This document shows, piece after piece, positions 1-10,114 of a DNA stretch of 64,000 bases (the stretch's first letter is position 1; each line of letters opens with the position of its first letter). Below the pieces are notes generated by a model. It was given only the letters and a program-made list of their open reading frames with translations, was not told where the DNA came from and made no database searches. The position numbers were made by a program, and so were the translations under genes. Source of the DNA: Okapia johnstoni (taxonomy: Eukaryota; Chordata; Mammalia; Artiodactyla; Giraffidae); the NCBI GenBank assembly GCA_024291935.2, contig CM044316.1:75346501-75410500 (forward strand), in the 5' to 3' direction.

Positions 1-1208
1 TGTTGGGGGAATAAATAAAATGTTTAGAATTATTAAACTTTAGAAACTTTGTGGAGGAAACTCACAGAGAAAAAAATAAAGAAAAAGATACCTCACTGAT
101 TTCAGGGGTAGAGGGCACTGCTTAGCAAACAATGCCATCTTTGAATTTCAAGGAAGGGCCCAAAAGGTCCAGGTGCAGGGAAGTAAAATTTTTCTGGTAT
201 CCTAGTGCTTCTTAGACTCCAGACATACAGAAACCTATTCAACATATAGATGAATAATGTTCTATCACGTACCCTAGAAACAATTTTCTCTTCATATAAC
301 ATAAGAATTAGACCTACTGCCATTTTTCTAGTCAAATGCCCTGATCTGAGACGATCACAGGGTTACAGCATAGACTGGGTCCCTAGGTTAAGTCTCAAGA
401 TATCAGGAAGACTGGAGGGCTATATCCCTGATATTCATATTGCAAGAAACATGAGTTCCAGACCTTGAAATCTTTTCTACGTCACCAAAGCCAGAGACCC
501 ACAGGGTTTATCTGACCCTTGGAAAAATATATTTACATATTTTCATTCTAAAATGACAGTCTGGACCCAGAATCCTTTTCAAGTCATAGTTACAGAGCAA
601 AAGTTGTCTGTCTTTCTCTATTTCTCTCTGTTTGAAGCTATATGTGTGTGTAAACATATAATTTATTTATGAAAATATTTTATGTATGCATGCATTTGTT
701 TTCCAGAAAGGAATAAGCTTTCTCTCTCCTGCATATAAATGGAGAAGTTTTATAATGTTTTACTCCTTCCCTTTCTTATGAAGTGACTGGATACTCTTGC
801 AACTTTTCATCCAACCTGGCTTTCACTGCATTTCCCCCTGGATAAGGTGAATGGAAAGAGGGAGTCAACATACTCATCATTTGCTGTAAGGGAATCAGTA
901 AGACATTTGTGTCTAATCCAAAATACTTCATCTGTGCCTTCAGGATAAAATGAATAACCATGATATTTAAAAATTTAATACTGGGCTGCCAGCTATCTGA
1001 TGCTAGTGCCTCTGAAAGGACAGAATAAAATTGGTGCCTCCACTGTTGCAAAATGTGCAAACTGGAATGCTGTTACCACAGAAAGGAACTAACAGGGTAA
1101 GGAGGTGCCATTAGAGTGATGCTCACAAGAAGAGAAAGAGATTAAAGTATTATAAGAAAGTCCCAGGAATGGTCAAAACCCTTCCTCCTCCAAGCTGACA
1201 GTCTCTTT
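1..1208. other. AT-rich DNA, no recognised gene
   Basis: No family I recognise is visible in this stretch. It is AT-rich with short T and A runs. A 94-codon frame on the minus strand (776..1060) is open and has a fairly mixed amino-acid composition, but I could not match it to a protein. It is treated under findings. Confidence 0.4.
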
Positions 1209-1261
1209 CAGTCCATGGGGTGGCAAAGAGACAGACACAACTTAGCAACTGAAGAACAACA
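1209..1261 (+). mobile_element. BovB/BovA 3'-end fragment
   Basis: A short remnant reading 'tccatgggg..gcaaagag..agacacaactt.gcaactgaa', the terminal signature shared by BovB LINEs and BovA SINEs, followed by an AAC-rich tail. Only about 50 bases survive, so the parent family cannot be decided. Confidence 0.6.
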
Positions 1262-2075
1262 AGTGTCACCTATTTTCAGAGCCTAACAAGGAGCCAGCTG
1301 GAACAGCAAAAAATATGCTTTTCATTGTTCTAGTGGTAGTACCAAAAAGTAGATTAGAAAGTGCAGATATGTGACTGAGAGATAACAATTTACTAACAAA
1401 CACAGGGTATTTCTGAGGAAGCAGAGGGATAGTCCATCAATTTATACCATCTGATGCTCCTGTGGTTGTTACCTTCTTTTTTTTTTTTTTGAGGGAGAAC
1501 AATTTAAAGCTAAGGGGAATAGAAAATATTTCCAGTTATTTTTAAAATATATTTTTTAAAATGTTACATTTTAAATTTTATAAAGTAAAACATATGTGTT
1601 CTCTTTAAAATTTATGCTAGAATATGTACACAGATTATTGAATATAAGATCACAGTTTTGTTAAACTATGCCCTAGATAAGAGCAAAAAACTAAAAGAAA
1701 TAACAATCACAGCACAGACATAAATTAAGTGTTGATATGACAAGAAGAACAAAGCTTTCATAAAAATATCTTAAATCTCTAAAGAATTTTGTTTAAATAC
1801 AAGGAAAAGACAAACAGTGGTGGTGATAGAAACACCCAAATAAGGAAGTGCTTTCTAATGTCTGTCAGGATTTGTATAGCAGTACAAATACACAGATATA
1901 CACACTCACATAAGTGAGACGTCACCACAACTCTCTTAGCAGAGAAACGGATTTTGTTTAATAAATACATCCATAACTGTCCTGTAGGGAAAGGTGGAAC
2001 CTTGGGGAGAGTCATTAGGTATCGAGTTCATAAAAGAGCTAGCTAAAATTTCTAGATTAAAAATAAGAGAGTACT
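1262..2075. other. AT-rich DNA, no recognised gene
   Basis: Contains a T run (about 1478-1491) and otherwise unremarkable AT-rich sequence. No repeat family, RNA gene or credible coding region is visible. Confidence 0.4.
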
Positions 2076-2087
2076 CCTGTCTTTGTC

Positions 2088-2368
2088 GGAGAGGGCAATG
2101 GCAACCCACTCCAGTACTCTTGCCTGGAAAATCCCTTGGAAGGAGGAGCCTGGTAGGCTACAGTGCATGGGGTCGCGAGGAGTCAGAAATGACTGAGTGA
2201 CTTCACTTTCACTTTTCACTTTCATGCACTGGAGAAAGAAATGGCAACCCACTCCAGTGTTCTTGCCTGGAGAATCCCAGGGACAGAGGAGCCTGGTGGG
2301 CTGCCGTCTGTGGGGTCGCACAGAGTCAGACACGACTGAAGTGACTTAGCAGCAGCAGCAGCAGCAGC
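2088..2368 (+). mobile_element. BovA2 SINE (BovA dimer) with (AGC)7 tail
   Basis: Two BovA monomers in tandem, each carrying 'gcaacccactccagt.ttcttgcctgga' and 'gtcgc.cagagtcaga', linked by 'cttcactttcac'. The tail is seven AGC units (2348..2368). Flanking target-site duplications of 11 bases with one mismatch are visible (cctgtctttgt at 2076..2086, cctatctttgt at 2368..2378). This is a non-autonomous SINE that relies on BovB-type retrotransposition machinery. The well-kept CpGs and TSD suggest a fairly young insertion. Confidence 0.92.
2348..2368 (+). repeat. (AGC)7 microsatellite
   Basis: Seven perfect AGC units forming the 3' tail of the BovA2 SINE. Confidence 0.95.
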
Positions 2369-2378
2369 CTATCTTTGT

Positions 2379-3903
2379 ACCTTGTGGAATATGAGAGGGA
2401 TGACAGGAAATAATAACTTTATTGCATGGGTCTAGTGTTGGGAGCATGGGAAAACAGCCAGTGTAACATATTTCAAGAGACAGGATATAAGAAGAACCAC
2501 TAAAAACACTTATGCCTAAATTTGAAGCTAAATATTTGAGTGTTTTGTGAGTATCAGGATAAGGCGGATGGACTCCCTCCAAAATTTGATTCAGATGTCA
2601 AGAGTAGATGACAAATCATAGGAAAAGGAAAGAGTACAGCTAACACAAGCAGATCTGGACTGGCTTGGGCAAAGCAGAGGGAGTGAATTAAGCTTTAATA
2701 CTAGCTAGAGAGCCAGACGGGAGAAAGGTTCTAATGCTGGCTGGAGATCTGCAATTGTTCAATTTCCCTTTGGTGCCCAAGTTCCACGTATACTTTTTAG
2801 TGGCCTGTCTAGACATGCAGACCAAGGGTTGGAAAGAAAGGTGAAGCTTAGAAAAAAATTTCTGTAGCCAAACATCAGAAAAAGGAATATTATTTTTGTT
2901 ACAGAGTTGCTATGGCAGAATCTCCTCTGTAAACTCCAAATGCTTGATGGATTCTACTAAATCAATGTGTTAAATATATTAGATTTATGTTTATTCTGTT
3001 TTTATTCATTTTGGTGGAATTCAAGGAACATGTTAATAGTGCAAGGAACAATATTTAATGTCAGAAATGATGTGGTAATATAAACTCCATTATCCAGTAA
3101 TTGGCAATAGTATCCTTGAGGAATTTAGATAAAACCAATATGCAAGAATGGGGTTCAAGAATCATATTATATTTGAAGTGGGAAAGAAATAAAAGCAATT
3201 AGCAAAAAGGAATTTTAACAGCACTTCCAAAACTATCTGGAAGTATTTAAATAAACTATATTTGTTTAAATCTTAAAGAATAATTATTTAGGTCTAAAGG
3301 TTTCTTAATCTGTCATTTATGTTTTATTTAAACTTTAATATAATTATGAACTGACCAAAGTTTGTAGTTCCTTCTTTTATCATCTCTCTGGGCTTTAATA
3401 TTCTTCTGCAAGCTGTTACCAACTATTGGGATTGATACTGTGAGGACAAAAGAAGATGTATAAAATCCTCAAATGTCTGTAATTATTCATTTTTTCCTAA
3501 ATTCATTAAATATGTAAGAAATATAAATGAGGAAATATACTGCAGTATAGCCAAAAACACATCTACAGAATACAACTTCTGTCTTGAAACTAATTACTGA
3601 ATAATTACATTACATTCTAAGGTTTCAGAATTTTAAAATAAACATAACTAATTATTAACTCTGGAGCATCTCTTTTAGTTTTCATTTCAGCTAATGTATT
3701 AATATTCAATCAAAAAACTACAATTATTTTGATATTTGAATAAAATTTTATCAAAACAGAAATGCAAATAATTGTCAACAACTTAAGTAAAAGAAATCAG
3801 TAGAAATATAAATATTATCAATCTATCACAAAATACTGTTAATGATATTAAATCACAAAGTTATCTGGGATTGCATACACTTTTCAGGACCTAAAACTCC
3901 TAG
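2379..3903. other. Unassigned AT-rich DNA
   Basis: About 1.5 kb with no recognised repeat, RNA or coding signal. The part around 2600-2860 is less AT-rich than the rest but gave no identifiable family. Confidence 0.4.
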
Positions 3904-3916
3904 AAGGAATTGGAAT

Positions 3917-4143
3917 GTGTGTGTGTGTGCTAAGCTTCTTCAGTTGTGTCCTACTCTTTGTGACTCTATGAACTATAGCTCGCCAGGCTCTTCTGTCCAT
4001 GGGATTCTCCAGGCAAGAATACTGGAGTGGGTTGCCCTGCCCTCTTCTGGGAGATATGCCAAACCCAGGGATGGAACCCACATCTCTTACATCTTCTGCA
4101 TTGACAGGTGATTTCTTTACTGCTGTTGCCACCTGGTAAGTCC
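3917..4143 (-). mobile_element. Bov-tA SINE, TSD-flanked
   Basis: Antisense Bov-tA. The BovA part is at the left ('tccatgggattctccaggcaagaatactgg' pattern) and the tRNA-derived head at the right, ending near 4140. A perfect 13-base duplication, aaggaattggaat, flanks it at 3904..3916 and 4144..4156, so both ends are defined by the target-site duplication. A short GT run lies at the SINE 3' side. Confidence 0.93.
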
Positions 4144-4156
4144 AAGGAATTGGAAT

Positions 4157-4549
4157 ATGAAAACAAAGATGAACCTAAGCACGTTCAGACTTCACAATTG
4201 ATACCCGTGACTTAGAACACTAGAGAAAAATACAGGTGGAAATATTTGGGAATCATCTAAAAGTCACACTGCCATATTTGGATATGAGTGTTACAGAGGA
4301 GAGGGATAACTTATAGGTCTGCAGGATTGTCAAGTGAGGAAAAAAACCTGATCTTGAATCAGAGGAAGTAATAACAAATAGAAATTCATTAGAACAAGTT
4401 GGAACCTAGGAAGACAATAATCCATGTCTTTTTCTTATTGATGAAAACCTTGACAATGCAAGTGACCTATAAAGGAAGATGGCACCCTTTGCTATAAAAC
4501 TGAACATATACCTAGTTAAGGGCTAAGTAATACTGAAAAGAAATAAATC
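4157..4549. other. Unassigned DNA
   Basis: About 390 bases without a recognised element. Nothing beyond ordinary AT-rich sequence is visible. Confidence 0.4.
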
Positions 4550-4552
4550 TGA

Positions 4553-4735
4553 CAGAAGCCGGAGAAGCTGCAGGCTTGGCTTCTGTCCTACATCAACAAT
4601 GTGAACCAGCAGATTAGTGACAAGGTACACAAGCTGCAGTGGTACCTGGCACACCGTGTCAACATTCAGAGTATAATGACCGCGTTCCTTCTTTACTTCA
4701 AATCTCACAAAAATTTCTCTTGGGGCCAAATCTAA
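4553..4735 (+). other. Protein-like open stretch, unidentified
   Basis: A 61-codon frame without stops in DNA that is locally less AT-rich than its surroundings. The translation begins QKPEKLQAWLLSYINN and continues with an amphipathic, helix-like pattern (NQQISDKVHKLQWYL). It has no good start codon, it is not BovB, L1 or a known SINE, and it ends in a TAA at 4733..4735. It could be a remnant of a processed pseudogene or a chance frame. I do not recognise the protein. Confidence 0.2.
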
Positions 4736-5656
4736 CTAAAAATCATACAAGGAAAGTGCCTTTGGAAAACAGTTTCAGCTTAGCTATGTTGACACAACAT
4801 AAAACCACTATAAGCTTTATCATCTTCGGGCCAGAAAGCATTGAAGGTGCCTGTGACAGATAGGAATGATCTATGAGATACTGGCAAACTTCAATTGGAT
4901 AATCGCAGCCCAAATCCCTAATGTTTTATTATTTCCCATGTTAACAACTATTCCCCATTTGAAGCACAGCCTTTGGCTTGTGACTAGATGCTGGTAGTTC
5001 TTGAATGTCTGACTGTGGGATACCATGAGACTAGAACTACTCATCATAAGTTGATCCTGAATCAAAGTCAGGCTTGCAGCAAAACCTTTCATTATAAACG
5101 GAAATTATATATCTGAGATAATGTCTAACTAGGTTCAGAGGCAAACATTTATATAAAATACAATCAGCTCAGATACCTATAATGTCTGCTCTTATTGCTT
5201 TGTTGCAACTCTTCAACCAACACTGATGAATTCATGGAGAATTCTTCTTGTTCAGTTTAAAAAGGAAGGAAAAGCACAGTTGTGGTTTATAATTGGGTCT
5301 TCACAGTATACCGACACCAGTCCAAGGTGGATGGCTACTGCATTACAGCAGTTTCGAGAATGGCTATGAAAGCTATTAGCCATAAGGGACAGACATTTTG
5401 GTCCTTATACCTAATTTTTCTCTTCATATGGAAGGAAAAATAGTCTGAATCATGAATCTACACTGATTAATCCACAGAAGCTAAGGACTTTGTTGGCTGG
5501 TCAGGACTTTGAAAGAATAAAACTAGAAAATCACTGAAAGATAAACTGCAAAATAACTACTTATATGAACCTTTTAGAATGGTCAAGAAAATGTATGATA
5601 TCTGTATACCATGCAGAGATCTACCAAAGAGAATTCAAGAGGGCAGAGAGGTAGAC
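4736..5656. other. Unassigned DNA
   Basis: Sequence of moderate composition with no recognised repeat. It lies between the protein-like stretch at 4553 and a BovB insertion. A degraded pseudogene continuing from 4553 cannot be excluded, but no convincing frame is seen. Confidence 0.35.
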
Positions 5657-5665
5657 TTCCAATAA

Positions 5666-6311
5666 TCGTTCAGTTCAGTCGCTCAGTTGTGTGTCCGACT
5701 CTTTGCGACCCCATGAATTGCAGCACACCAGGCCTCCCTGTCCATAACCAACTCCCGGAGTCCACCCAAACCCATGTCCATCGAGTCGGTGATGCCATCC
5801 AACCATCTCATCCTCTGTCGTCCCCTTCTCCTCCCGTCCCCAAACCTACCCAGCATTAGGGTCTTTTCCAATGAGTCAACTCTTCGCCTGAGGTGGCCAA
5901 AGTATTGGAGCTTCAGCTTCAACATCAGTCCTTCCAATGAACACCCAGGATTGATCTCTTTTAGGATGGATTGATTGGATCTCCTTGCAGTCCAAGGGAC
6001 TCTCAAGAGTCTTCTCCAACACCACAGTTCAAAGGCATCAATTCTTTGGCACTCAGCTTTCTTCACTGCCCAACTCTCACATCCATACATGACCACTGGA
6101 AAAACCATAGCCTTGACTAGATGGACTTTTGTTGCCAAAGTAATGTCTCTGCTTTTAAATATGCTATCTAGGTTGGCCACAACCTTCCTTCCAAGGAGTA
6201 AGTGTCTTTTAATTTCATGGCTGCAATCTCACCAACAGCAGTGATTCTGGAGCCCAAAAAAATAAAGTCTGACACTGTTTCCACTGTTTCCCCATCTATT
6301 TCCCATGAAGT
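5666..6311 (-). mobile_element. BovB LINE 3' end, 5'-truncated, TSD-flanked
   Basis: Antisense 3' portion of BovB. It runs from the terminal GTTCA repeats through the C-terminal part of the ORF2-like protein to the 'ggagcccaaaaaaataaagtctg' region. The 165-codon frame at 5683..6180 (minus) contains the C-terminal block with [25 protein letters not shown] and [15 protein letters not shown] perfect 9-base duplication, ttccaataa, lies at 5657..5665 and 6312..6320, showing that this is a complete insertion of a 5'-truncated copy. No RT catalytic motif is present. Confidence 0.93.
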
Positions 6312-6320
6312 TTCCAATAA

Positions 6321-6904
6321 AAAGGTGAAATAAGATCACCTTTCCTATGGATCTTAACCAGTCTCATTCTCCATCTATCCTGCTATTTGTTCAATGAACT
6401 TATTTACAAGCTCTCCATAGTAGTAGGGATAGAGACTTTACACTGGCTCAAGAATATGCATTTCCCCTAATTAAGACTAATCTGGTCAGCTACTGCTACT
6501 GCTACATGATAACTAGCACAAGTAGAGTCCAATGCCCAGCCAGCCTCTGGTGACCAGTTGATTATATTAGACCACTCTCATCATGGAGAAGGTTGCATTT
6601 GGTTTTTGTGGTAATAGATGCATAGTTCAGATGAAACTTCTCTTATCTGGTCAAAAAGCTTCTTCTAGATTCTCATTCAGAGACTTAAAAAATAAATTAT
6701 TTTTTACATTTTATGATGTCCCACAAAACATCAATTCTGACCAGAATTGACTGCACTTATGGTGAAGGAAGTACAGGAGTACATTCATACCTCAGAATGA
6801 ATTGTGGTAGCTTAATAAAACAGTAAAATGTTTGTTGATTAGTTGAAGTGTCACTTGGGAATCAATAAAAAACCTTCAATGCTTGAGTTTGTGAAATGGG
6901 GCAT
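6321..6904. other. Unassigned DNA
   Basis: No recognised family. A short ACTGCT-type repeat near 6496-6512 may be a relic of a SINE tail, but no SINE body is attached. Confidence 0.35.
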
Positions 6905-7403
6905 TTCCTGCCATATAAATAAATAAGGATGTCATAGCCATCAGGGATTCCGGCCCATGAAATGTGAATTTATGAGCCCAGGAAGAACAACACCTGCTAT
7001 CTGGGAGCCATCGAGCCACCACCAAGAGCTGCTGCCACTCCCTATAGTGGTGAGCAAGGAACTAAGCATGTGAAAAATCAAATCACATGAAGCTGCCCCC
7101 AGAGATCTGAGATGCATATGAAAGAAATGATGTTGTTAAGCCCAGATTCCTCCCATGCATAGAAAATCACTAAACTTAACTTGAAATATCTAGTCTTCCT
7201 CAATTAACAATAATCATTTAATATTCAGACTACCTGCCTCTTATTTCAAGCTTCTATATAATCTGGCTCCTCCACACTCTGCCTCCTTGAAACAGTTCTC
7301 TACAGGTTACTTGAAATACTGTCTCCCGGGCTTGAAGTCCTAAAAATTCCCACCAAAATAAAATGTAATTCTCAACTTCTAGGTTGTGATTATTTTTAAG
7401 CCA
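6905..7403 (+). mobile_element. Solo LTR-like element, probably endogenous retrovirus
   Basis: The right half has the layout of a retroviral LTR: TATA motif tatataa at 7255..7261, a C/T-rich 'ctcctccacactctgcctcctt' stretch, 'gctgtctcccgggctt'-like sequence, and a polyadenylation signal aataaa at 7357..7362 about 100 bases downstream. It ends in ..aagcca. The composition resembles class II ruminant ERV LTRs. The left boundary is uncertain and no TSD was found. No gag, pol or env sequence flanks it, so it would be a solo LTR. Confidence 0.5.
7255..7261 (+). promoter_or_regulatory. TATA-like motif of the LTR
   Basis: tatataa, about 100 bases upstream of the aataaa signal, in the position expected for the U3/R promoter of an LTR. 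Activity is not implied. Confidence 0.4.
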
Positions 7404-8392
7404 ATGAGTTCTATCCTATTGAATGTAGAATATACCATAGATCAGTTGCCAATCTACATTCCTTTCTGTCTTATATACAGTGTATACTGGCCAAGCAACC
7501 AAAGGCTTTAGTTGTGAGTAGATGATTTTATAACCATACCTGATTATGGGGTACCCATAATATGGTAGATTAATCACCAGAAGTCCCTGACATTCATGTA
7601 AGTATACATATTTGCCACATGGCTTTACTTTTATCCTATCCAGAAGTGAAAATTTTTTCTCTAAACTTGAATCTTGCCTAAACTTTGGTATAAACTATGT
7701 ACCCAGCACTTATCTATCATCTATTAGAACTTCATTAATGCACTCTTATATTCAACATATGTAGTCCTAAACAGGAAGGAATAAACATTGATAAAATTAT
7801 CTGTGTGATTTGATATATACCTACATTTTGTAAAACCACACATGAGTTGCAAATGAACCTATAGAAAAAAAAAAAAAGAGATTTATAAATGGGATGTCAA
7901 TTGAGGGATATTCCAAGATTAATTTAGAGGCAAAGTTAAGCCATACAAATCACAGCATATAGAAAAGACAAACTGTAGAGATATTTTGAAATTTCAAAAT
8001 AAAAGAAACAAAAATCACTTTGAAGGTTAGCCAAAAAAAGAAAAAGAAGAAAAAATGGTGGCCAGTGAACTGTTTAGCTGTTAACACATATAACTGTACT
8101 CCTGAATATATAATGTTATCTGTGGCAGAGCAAAAACATACAGTAATGGATATATTTTGGTAGGCATAATATTGGGCAGGAAATAAGAAAAGTCATGTGT
8201 ATGCTTGTGAACATGCTGTTCCTGATGTGTCTATAGGAAATGATAAGATGACATATGGAAGTTACAGGAAAGAGAAAGGAAAGGAAATACATATTTGTGA
8301 GGTATAAATTGGTAACAGTGAAAGAATTGAAAGAATTGTGATCTCCAAATGGTATGCATTTAGAGAAAAAAGTGCACTATAATACTACTACT
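7404..8392. other. AT-rich DNA, no recognised gene
   Basis: About 1 kb of AT-rich sequence with A-runs (for example near 7866-7877). No repeat family or coding sequence recognised. Confidence 0.4.
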
Positions 8393-8632
8393 GGCTTCCC
8401 TGGTAGTTCAGCTGGTAAAGAATCTATCTGCAATGCAGGAGACCCAGGTTCAATTCCTGGGTCAGGAAGATACTCTGGAGAAGGGATAGGCTACCACTTC
8501 AGTATTTTGGGGCATCCATGGTGGCTCAGCTGGTAAAGAATCCACCTGAGCCCAATGCGGGAGGCAGGAATTTGATCCCTGGGTTGGGAAGATCCCCTGG
8601 AGAATGGAACAGCTACCCATTCCAGCATTCTA
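8393..8632 (+). mobile_element. Bov-tA SINE, two tRNA-derived heads in tandem
   Basis: Two copies of the tRNA-like head follow each other: 'ggcttccctggtagttcagctggtaaagaat' type sequence from 8393, and again from about 8511 ('ggtggctcagctggtaaag'). Each has a 'gaagat.c.ctggagaa' BovA junction. The second unit stops at 'ccagcattctagc' and continues directly into BovB at 8633, so the SINE 3' end is missing. The heads carry pol III promoter-like boxes. Confidence 0.85.
8447..8457 (+). promoter_or_regulatory. Pol III B-box-like motif in SINE head
   Basis: ggttcaattcc matches the tRNA B-box consensus GGTTCRANYCC. It is inherited from the tRNA ancestor of the SINE. Confidence 0.6.
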
Positions 8633-9280
8633 GCAAATAGATGGGGAAACAGTGGAAACAGTGGCAGACTTTATTTTTTTTGGAGGGGAGGGGGCTCAGA
8701 AATCACTGCAGATGGTGATTGCAGCCATGAAATTAAAAAATGCTTACTCCTTGGAAGGAAAGTTATGACCAATCTAGACAGCATATTAAAAAGCAGAGAC
8801 ATTACTTTGTCAACAAAGGTCTGTCTAGTCAAGGCTATGGTTTTTCCAGTAGTCATGTATGGATGTGAAAGTTGGACTGTAAAGAAAGCTGAGCGCCAAA
8901 GAATTGATGCTTTTGAACTGTGGTATTGGCGAAGACTCTTGAGAGTCCCTTGGACTGCAAGGATATCTAACCAGTCCATCCTAAAGGAGATCAGTCCTGA
9001 GTGTTCATTGAAAGGACTGATGTTGAAGCTGAAACTCCAATGTTTTGGCCACCTGATGTGAAGAACCTACTCATTTGAAATAACACCAAGGCTGGGAAAG
9101 ATTGAAGGCGGGAGGAGAAGGGGATGACAGAGGATGAGATGGTTGGATGGCATTCACCGACTCAATGGACATAAGTTTGGGTAAACTCCAGGAGTAGGTG
9201 ATGGACAGGGAAGCCTAGCAGGCTGTAGTCCATGAAGTCGCAAAGAGTCAGACACAACTGAGTGACTGAACTGACTGAAG
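8633..9280 (+). mobile_element. BovB LINE 3' end, 5'-truncated
   Basis: Sense-orientation 3' third of BovB, beginning at 'gcaaatagatggggaaacag' and ending with the 'gagtgactgaactgactgaa' tail. A 98-codon frame at 8765..9061 encodes NLDSILKSRDITL, MYGCESWTVKKAE and [18 protein letters not shown]. It stops at a TGA at 9059. The 5' edge is fused to the SINE at 8632. Confidence 0.92.
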
Positions 9281-9321
9281 ATATTAGAGTCTGTCACTAC
9301 GAACTAATATATCATTTGCAA

Positions 9322-9770
9322 TGTTTTTTCCAGTAGTCATGTATGGATATAAGAGTCGTACTCTAAAGAAAGCCTAGCACCAAAGAATTGATGTTTTTGA
9401 ACTGTGGTGTTAGAGAAGACTCTTGAGAGTCCCTTGGACTGCAAGGAGATCCAACCAGTCCATTCTAAAGGAAATCAGTCCTGAATATTCATTGGAAGAA
9501 CAGGCTGAAGCTGAAACTCCAATACTTTGGCCACTTGATGCAAAGAATCGACTCATTAGAAAAGACCCTGATGCTGGGAAAGATTGAAGGCAGGATGAGA
9601 AGGGGATGACGGAGGGTGAGATGGTTGGATGGCATCAACAACGAGATAGACAAGAGTTTGAGCAAGCTATGGGAGTTGGTAATGGACAGGCAATCCTGTT
9701 GTGCTGCAATCCATGGAGTTGCGAAGAGTGAACACGACTGAACAATTTAACTGAAATGAACTAAACTAAA
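9322..9770 (+). mobile_element. Second BovB 3' end in tandem
   Basis: Starts inside the C-terminal coding region ('ttttccagtagtcatgtatgg') and runs to a degenerate AACTAAACTAAATG tail. It lies 42 bases after the previous copy in the same orientation. It is more decayed, with stops and indels, and has no long frame. Two independent insertions or a local duplication are both possible. Confidence 0.88.
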
Positions 9771-10114
9771 TGAAAACAATAAAAAATACACTGTTTCTAC
9801 TTTATAATGTACATAAAATAAACAAGGGACATGATATATGAATGCATCTTTCCCTTCTCTTTACAATCTCACTTCGTTTCCGCTTTTATCACAGTACTAG
9901 TATTCTGTATACATTGCAGCTATCTGGGCATGTGCATCTCTTCCCCAATACATTTAAACTTCTGAGGATCAGGTACTGTTTGAACCATATATTTATACTG
10001 CAAATTTCTAACAGCATGCTTGACATAGTAATCACTTCAGCTAGTTGAATTGATACTCCCCATGTATCATATATATGTTTGCATGATATAATAAATTAAT
10101 GTATATGAATATAC
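9771..10114. other. Unassigned DNA between BovB copies
   Basis: About 340 bases of AT-rich sequence with no recognised element. Confidence 0.4.

Noticed and set aside
2348..2368. Triplet repeat as a possible coding polyserine/polyglutamine tract
   Set aside because: It is the tail of a BovA2 SINE.
8393..8460. tRNA-like sequence with B-box
   Set aside because: It is the tRNA-derived head of a Bov-tA SINE, with mismatches in the stems and no separate tRNA gene. The same applies to the heads at 44368 and 57788 and to the antisense ones.
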